Shown here one piece after another: positions 60,050 through 64,000 of a stretch of 64,000 bases of DNA. The position numbers were made by a program, and so were the translations under genes. Each line of letters opens with the position of its first letter. Within the stretch, counting starts at the first letter, position 1. Source of the DNA: Planctomicrobium piriforme (GTDB taxonomy: Bacteria; Planctomycetota; Planctomycetia; Planctomycetales; Planctomycetaceae); assembly GCF_900113665.1 (NCBI RefSeq), contig NZ_FOQD01000014.1, positions 124,001-188,000 of the forward strand. Reading direction: 5' to 3'. Under the pieces are notes generated by a model that worked only from the letters and a program-made list of their open reading frames with translations, made no database searches and was not told the DNA's origin.

Positions 60050-61465
60050 TTAGCTGAAAATCTCTTTTACGACGTTGCCGGCCACATCAGTCAGTCGGAA
60101 TTCGCGTCCGGCGTACGGGTAGGTCAGCAATTCGTGGTCGAGGCCCATCAATGCCAGGAGCGTGGCATGGAGATCGGTCGTGTGCATGCGGCCCTCGATG
60201 GCGTGCTGTCCGTATTCGTCCGTCGCGCCGTAGGAGAAGCCGGGCTTCACGCCGGCTCCGGCCATCCACATGGGATACCCGGTGATGTTGTGATCGCGGC
60301 CGTCGGGCCCTTGTGATGTCGGCAGCCGTCCGAATTCACTTCCGAAGAGCACCAGTGTCTCGTCGAGCAGTCCTCGCTGATGAAGATCGGCCAGCAGCGC
60401 CGCCGTCGGCTGGTCGGTGGCGGCTGAGTTTCGAATCAGGCCCTGATGTAAATTATTATGTTGATCCCAGCCGGGATGGCAGACTTCGATAAAACGCACG
60501 CCTGCTTCGCACAAACGGCGTGCCATCAGACACTGCCGGGCAAAACTGCCGGCCGGCCCGGGCTTCACTCCGTAGGCTTCGCGGACAACTTCAGGCTCTT
60601 GTGAGATGTCGAGCAGCTCAGGCACCTTGCCCTGCATCTTGAAGGCCAGTTCGTAGGATTGAATGACTCCGTCGAGTTCGTCGGGGGCATTGGGTTGGCG
60701 GCCCAGGTCACGGTTCAGCGATTGAATCAAGTCGATCTGCTTTCTCTGTAATGCGAACGGGGCGCTCGCCTGCAGGTTGGGCAGATAGCCGGTATCGTTG
60801 ATTCTCGTTCCTTGAAAATGTGCCGGGAGAAACGCGCTGCCGTAGTTCACTGCACCACCAAAATTTGGCGGCGGATTGATCGTGATATAACCCGGTAGAT
60901 CCTGGTTCTCGGTTCCCAGCCCATACATCATCCAGGCGCCCATCGACGGCCGGGTAAGTGACGCCAATGCGGTTCCAGTGTGCAGTTGAATCACCGCCTG
61001 GGGATGTGCAGGCGTGTCAGTATGCAGACCCCGCAGAAAGCACAACTTGTCGACGTGCTGAGCGACGTGGGGATACAGTTCGGAAACCCAGGTGCCCGTC
61101 TCGCCGTACTGGCTGAACTTGAATTTCGATGCGGTCAGCGTGCCGCCGCCGGGGCCGACTTTGCCGTCGTTTGCCTGGAGCTGGGGCTTGTATTCCCAGG
61201 TGTCCATCTGCGAAGTGGCGCCCTGCATGAACAGGAAAATCACTCGCTTGGCTCGCGGCGTGAAATGTGGTTTTTTCGGAGCCAGCGGGGCAATTTCGCT
61301 GGCGCGAGCGGTTTTCGGGAGTTGTTGTCCCAGCATGCCAGCGAGTGCGACATAGCCGAAGCCGGCACTCGCCGATTTCAGCGCCGCGCGCCGCGTCATC
61401 CCGGAATCGAAAAGATCAGGGTGCGGGAATTGCATGGAAACATCCTTTGGGCGAAGCAAAGACAC
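60050..61465 (-). CDS. DUF1501 family exported protein
   Basis: 471 aa, sulfatase/alkaline-phosphatase-like fold of unknown reaction, abundant in planctomycetes. The N-terminus has a Tat-type signal, SGMTRRAALKSASAGFGYVA. Core blocks: RVIFLFMQGATSQMDTWEYK (metal Asp), HTDTPAHPQAVIQLHTG, FIEVCHPGWDQHNNLHQGLI, LVLFGSEFGRLPTSQGPDGR then DHNITGYPMWMAGAGVKPG. It lies 55 bp downstream of the DUF1549/1553 gene on the same strand; this pair is the usual planctomycete arrangement and is thought to act together in the envelope. Confidence 0.94.
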   Translation of the reverse strand: MSLLRPKDVSMQFPHPDLFDSGMTRRAALKSASAGFGYVALAGMLGQQLPKTARASEIAPLAPKKPHFTPRAKRVIFLFMQGATSQMDTWEYKPQLQANDGKVGPGGGTLTASKFKFSQYGETGTWVSELYPHVAQHVDKLCFLRGLHTDTPAHPQAVIQLHTGTALASLTRPSMGAWMMYGLGTENQDLPGYITINPPPNFGGAVNYGSAFLPAHFQGTRINDTGYLPNLQASAPFALQRKQIDLIQSLNRDLGRQPNAPDELDGVIQSYELAFKMQGKVPELLDISQEPEVVREAYGVKPGPAGSFARQCLMARRLCEAGVRFIEVCHPGWDQHNNLHQGLIRNSAATDQPTAALLADLHQRGLLDETLVLFGSEFGRLPTSQGPDGRDHNITGYPMWMAGAGVKPGFSYGATDEYGQHAIEGRMHTTDLHATLLALMGLDHELLTYPYAGREFRLTDVAGNVVKEIFS

Positions 61466-61520
61466 GTCTTATTTGTTGATAAAGCGGCGCTGCTGAAATT
61501 TTGCGGTGATCGCAGTCGAA

Positions 61521-64000
61521 TTAACGCACATATCGGAACTCGGCCGAGCCAAAAAGGGCCTGGCAGAAGCTCATCCAGGCTGCGGTTCGAGAGTCGGCGA
61601 CGGCAATCACCTCTTCTTGAATCGGAGCATCTGTCTGATCAGCTTCATCGGGGTTCGCATTGGCGCCGGCTCCGGTCCCCGCTGCGGCTTCAGCGGTACT
61701 TTCGTCAGCGGCAGACTGGGCCAGCATGGTCTCGTCCGCTGTGCTTTGGGCGAGGAGTTCGAACTCCTCGGCAGCGGCGGCAAACTCCGTGATGTAGGCC
61801 TGCACTCGTACGGTTTCGGGTTCGGCGGCGGATCTGCCGAGGATCGTCTGATAGGCGGCCTCAACCCGTTCCGCGTCGCTCAGGTGTTCTTGTTTGAGAA
61901 GCGTTTCTGCCAGTTGCAACGAACTGCGACGGACCATCGCATTATTCAAAAGATAGAGGGCCTGCGGCGCGACGGTCGTGACGTCTCGCGAGCCGGTCAC
62001 CATCCCCTGCTCGGCAAAATCGAACACTTCGAGCGAGGCGGGCACGAGACCTCGCAGCAACGGCAGATAGACGCTGCGATGATGGTTGGCGGCGACCATT
62101 TCCGCCAGTTGGCGTGCTTCGGGGCCATTGTTTCGCAGTTCCCGCACCTGCATCTCTTGCGCAGGCGAACCCTGCGGCCTCGCGGCGTCCAGCGAGTTGG
62201 CGCTGGCGAGCATTGAATCGCGAATCTCTTCCGCCGTCAGCCTGCGAGGAGAGTGCCGCCAGACCAGCCGATTGGCCGGGTCCACGTTCGCGGCGACCGA
62301 CGAGTTTTCTGAACTCAACTGATAGGCCCGGGAGAGCATGATGTCGCGGACTAAACGCTTGACGGACCAGCCCTGCTCCACGAATCGTGCCGCCAGATGG
62401 TCGAGCAGTTCGGGATGCGTCGGAACGTCGCCGTTGATGCCGAAGTTATCGACGGTCGACACCAGTCCCCGCGAAAAGAGATGGCTCCAGATGCGATTGA
62501 CCATCACGCGCGAGGTCATTGGATTCTGAGGACTGGTGAGCCATTGAGCCAATTCCAAACGGCCGCTGGATGAGGCACTGATGGCGGGAGTCTCTTCGAC
62601 GGTCAGCAGCTCCAGAAAACCGCGCGGGACGACAGGGCCCATCAGTTCTGCTTCGCCGCGAAGCCGAATCTCGGTATCGCGGATCACTTTTGCATCTCGT
62701 ACGCCGTAGGCGACCGGTCCCTGAACCGCGGGATCGGAAAGCGCCGCGAGTTCCGCCTGAAGACGGTTCATCTTCTGTCTGGCGACATTCCGCTTCGGTC
62801 TTCCGTTCGGAGCTTTCTCATTCCCTTCCGGGCTGTCACGCAGGGCCTGAAACTCTTGCCGCGCGGCTGCCAGCTTGGTCTTGAGTTCTTCGATTTTCTC
62901 TGGAGGAGCGGAGTTTCGAACGGACTCGTCACCCACCTGCAACAGCAGCGATGTGTCGTAGTAGTCCAGACCTCCACCCCCCATTTTGTTTCGCACGCCT
63001 GCGCACAGATCCGAGCTTTCGAAGATGCCGGCGAGCGCGTAGTACTCGGCGGTGGAAATCGGATCAAACTTGTGGTCGTGGCAACGGGCGCAACTGACAG
63101 TCAACGCCAGCACAGAACGGCTGACGGAGTCGATCTGCTCATCAACGTTGTCCATGATGAAACGGACCTTGAAACGCTGATTGACGTCTTTCACCCCGAG
63201 CGCCAGAAAGCCGGTGGCGATCAACTGCTCGTCCCGCTGCTGCTGGTCGACCGCAGGCAGCAGGTCTCCGGCAATCTGCTCACGCAGAAACTGGTCGTAT
63301 GGTTTGTCCTTCTGAAAGGCATCGATCACATAATCGCGGTATCGCCAGGCGTGAGGGTACGGGACATTGCGGGAGGAACCAGTGGATTCCCCGTAACGTG
63401 CGACATCCAGCCAGTGCCGACCCCAGTGTTCGCCAAAGGCAGGCGACGCCAGCAGACGGTCGATCACTTTCGCGAACGCCTGCTCGGAATCGTCGCTCAG
63501 GAATGCCGCGACTTCTTCGGTTGTCGGTGGAAGACCCGTAAGGTCGAAGCTCGCCCGGCGAATGAGCGTCCGTTTGTCCGCGCTCGCAACGGGCTTCAGG
63601 TTCTCTGCTTCAAGTTTTGCGAGGAGATAACGGTCGAGATCAGCGAGCGGCCAGGCAGACTCTTTTACCTCAGGCGGAACAGACTTCTGCAACGGTTGCC
63701 AGGCCCAATGCTCGGCGATCAGTTCGGCATATTCTGGTTTAGGACCGACGAGATCGGATGGAATTTCCAGTGCCGGCCAGGCTGCTCCGTCAGCGATCCA
63801 TTTGGTGAGGTCGCCAATCTGCTCGGGCGTGAGCTGTTTGCCCGGCGGCATTTTGGGACTGCCAGCTTCGTGCTTGACGGCGCTCAACAGCAGACTGTCA
63901 TCCGGCGCGCCGGGAACAATCGCTGCTCCCTGGTCTCCCCCCGAGAGCAGGCCATTGCGGTCATCAACCCGCAGTCCCCCTCTCGCGTTCGTGTTGGCGG
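61521..64000 (-). CDS. DUF1549/DUF1553 protein with N-terminal cytochrome-like domain, 5' end cut
   Basis: The frame runs to the window edge without a start: upstream of the TTG at 63887 the codons read RGGLRVDDRNGLLSGGDQGA then AIVPGAPDDSLLLSAV, the end of the PSCyt1 haem domain, so the gene is partial. DUF1549 (about 200 residues: DLTGLPPTTEEVAAFLSDDS, EHWGRHWLDVARYGESTGSS, CARCHDHKFDPISTAEYY with a CxxCH) and DUF1553 (LELAQWLTSPQNPMTSRVMV, NRIWSHLFSRGLVSTVDNFG) follow. Near the C-terminus an Ala/Glu-rich insertion with repeated LAQSTADE/LAQSAADE separates the last conserved helices. Presumed exported, paired with DUF1501. Confidence 0.94.
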   Translation of the reverse strand, partial: ANTNARGGLRVDDRNGLLSGGDQGAAIVPGAPDDSLLLSAVKHEAGSPKMPPGKQLTPEQIGDLTKWIADGAAWPALEIPSDLVGPKPEYAELIAEHWAWQPLQKSVPPEVKESAWPLADLDRYLLAKLEAENLKPVASADKRTLIRRASFDLTGLPPTTEEVAAFLSDDSEQAFAKVIDRLLASPAFGEHWGRHWLDVARYGESTGSSRNVPYPHAWRYRDYVIDAFQKDKPYDQFLREQIAGDLLPAVDQQQRDEQLIATGFLALGVKDVNQRFKVRFIMDNVDEQIDSVSRSVLALTVSCARCHDHKFDPISTAEYYALAGIFESSDLCAGVRNKMGGGGLDYYDTSLLLQVGDESVRNSAPPEKIEELKTKLAAARQEFQALRDSPEGNEKAPNGRPKRNVARQKMNRLQAELAALSDPAVQGPVAYGVRDAKVIRDTEIRLRGEAELMGPVVPRGFLELLTVEETPAISASSSGRLELAQWLTSPQNPMTSRVMVNRIWSHLFSRGLVSTVDNFGINGDVPTHPELLDHLAARFVEQGWSVKRLVRDIMLSRAYQLSSENSSVAANVDPANRLVWRHSPRRLTAEEIRDSMLASANSLDAARPQGSPAQEMQVRELRNNGPEARQLAEMVAANHHRSVYLPLLRGLVPASLEVFDFAEQGMVTGSRDVTTVAPQALYLLNNAMVRRSSLQLAETLLKQEHLSDAERVEAAYQTILGRSAAEPETVRVQAYITEFAAAAEEFELLAQSTADETMLAQSAADESTAEAAAGTGAGANANPDEADQTDAPIQEEVIAVADSRTAAWMSFCQALFGSAEFRYVR

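Overview
The window is GC-rich bacterial chromosome from a planctomycete, most likely order Planctomycetales. The evidence is lineage-typical families: a DUF1549/DUF1553 protein with an N-terminal planctomycete cytochrome (PSCyt1-type) segment next to a DUF1501 protein, a PVC-type dehydrogenase-like protein with a C-terminal CxxCH, a formylglycine-type sulfatase, a LEPR-XLL-like surface protein, a ThuA protein and a bbp2-type porin. I cannot name a genus. No rRNA, tRNA, CRISPR array, prophage or complete insertion sequence was recognised.

Layout. 0-8.7 kb: a 5'-truncated hypothetical gene, sufE-sufS (sulfur mobilisation), metX-metW (methionine synthesis) and a DUF58 plus BatA/VWA pair. 8.7-12 kb: a lipoprotein joining a degenerate metallophosphatase to a four-haem cytochrome, then an outer-membrane porin with a strong terminator. 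12-20.5 kb, housekeeping: rplT-rpmI (leftward), gap, rpe, a histidine-phosphatase-like protein lacking both catalytic histidines, accD, a Ser/Thr kinase, gltX and a ypeA-like acetyltransferase. 20.8-25 kb: an mlaE-mlaF-mlaD lipid transport operon followed by a 402-bp tandem duplication encoding two tiny membrane proteins and a coupled DUF2004-like gene. 25-36 kb: ftsK, an SDR oxidoreductase, ribD, a SEC-C/TPR protein, recJ and a nuclease-fold hypothetical. 36-41.7 kb: a sulfatase bracketed by duplicated segments, one carrying a truncated copy of the neighbouring SpoIIE-type phosphatase gene, then a peroxiredoxin and a DsbA-like protein. 41.7-53 kb: two small membrane proteins (one apparently frameshifted), mnmA, a PQQ-like propeller protein, mrp, ThuA, the 1072-aa dehydrogenase-like protein and a TPR lipoprotein. 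53-64 kb: a structured RNA region with a terminator, thrS, the repeat surface protein, a methyltransferase pair, a YezD-like protein, DUF1501, and DUF1549/1553 running off the end.

The most striking non-genic property is a set of word-like, modular, often palindromic repeats that fill many gaps between genes. Two copies lie in frame inside the 1072-aa protein, so the elements can enter coding sequence. Other unusual items are loss of catalytic or cluster-binding residues in three otherwise recognisable families (histidine phosphatase, Mrp, metallophosphatase), a Cys-every-fourth-residue ladder in the porin, and three consecutive hairpins ending in a leftward intrinsic terminator upstream of the TPR lipoprotein gene. 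I did not find a gene cluster that clearly forms a new multi-gene system.
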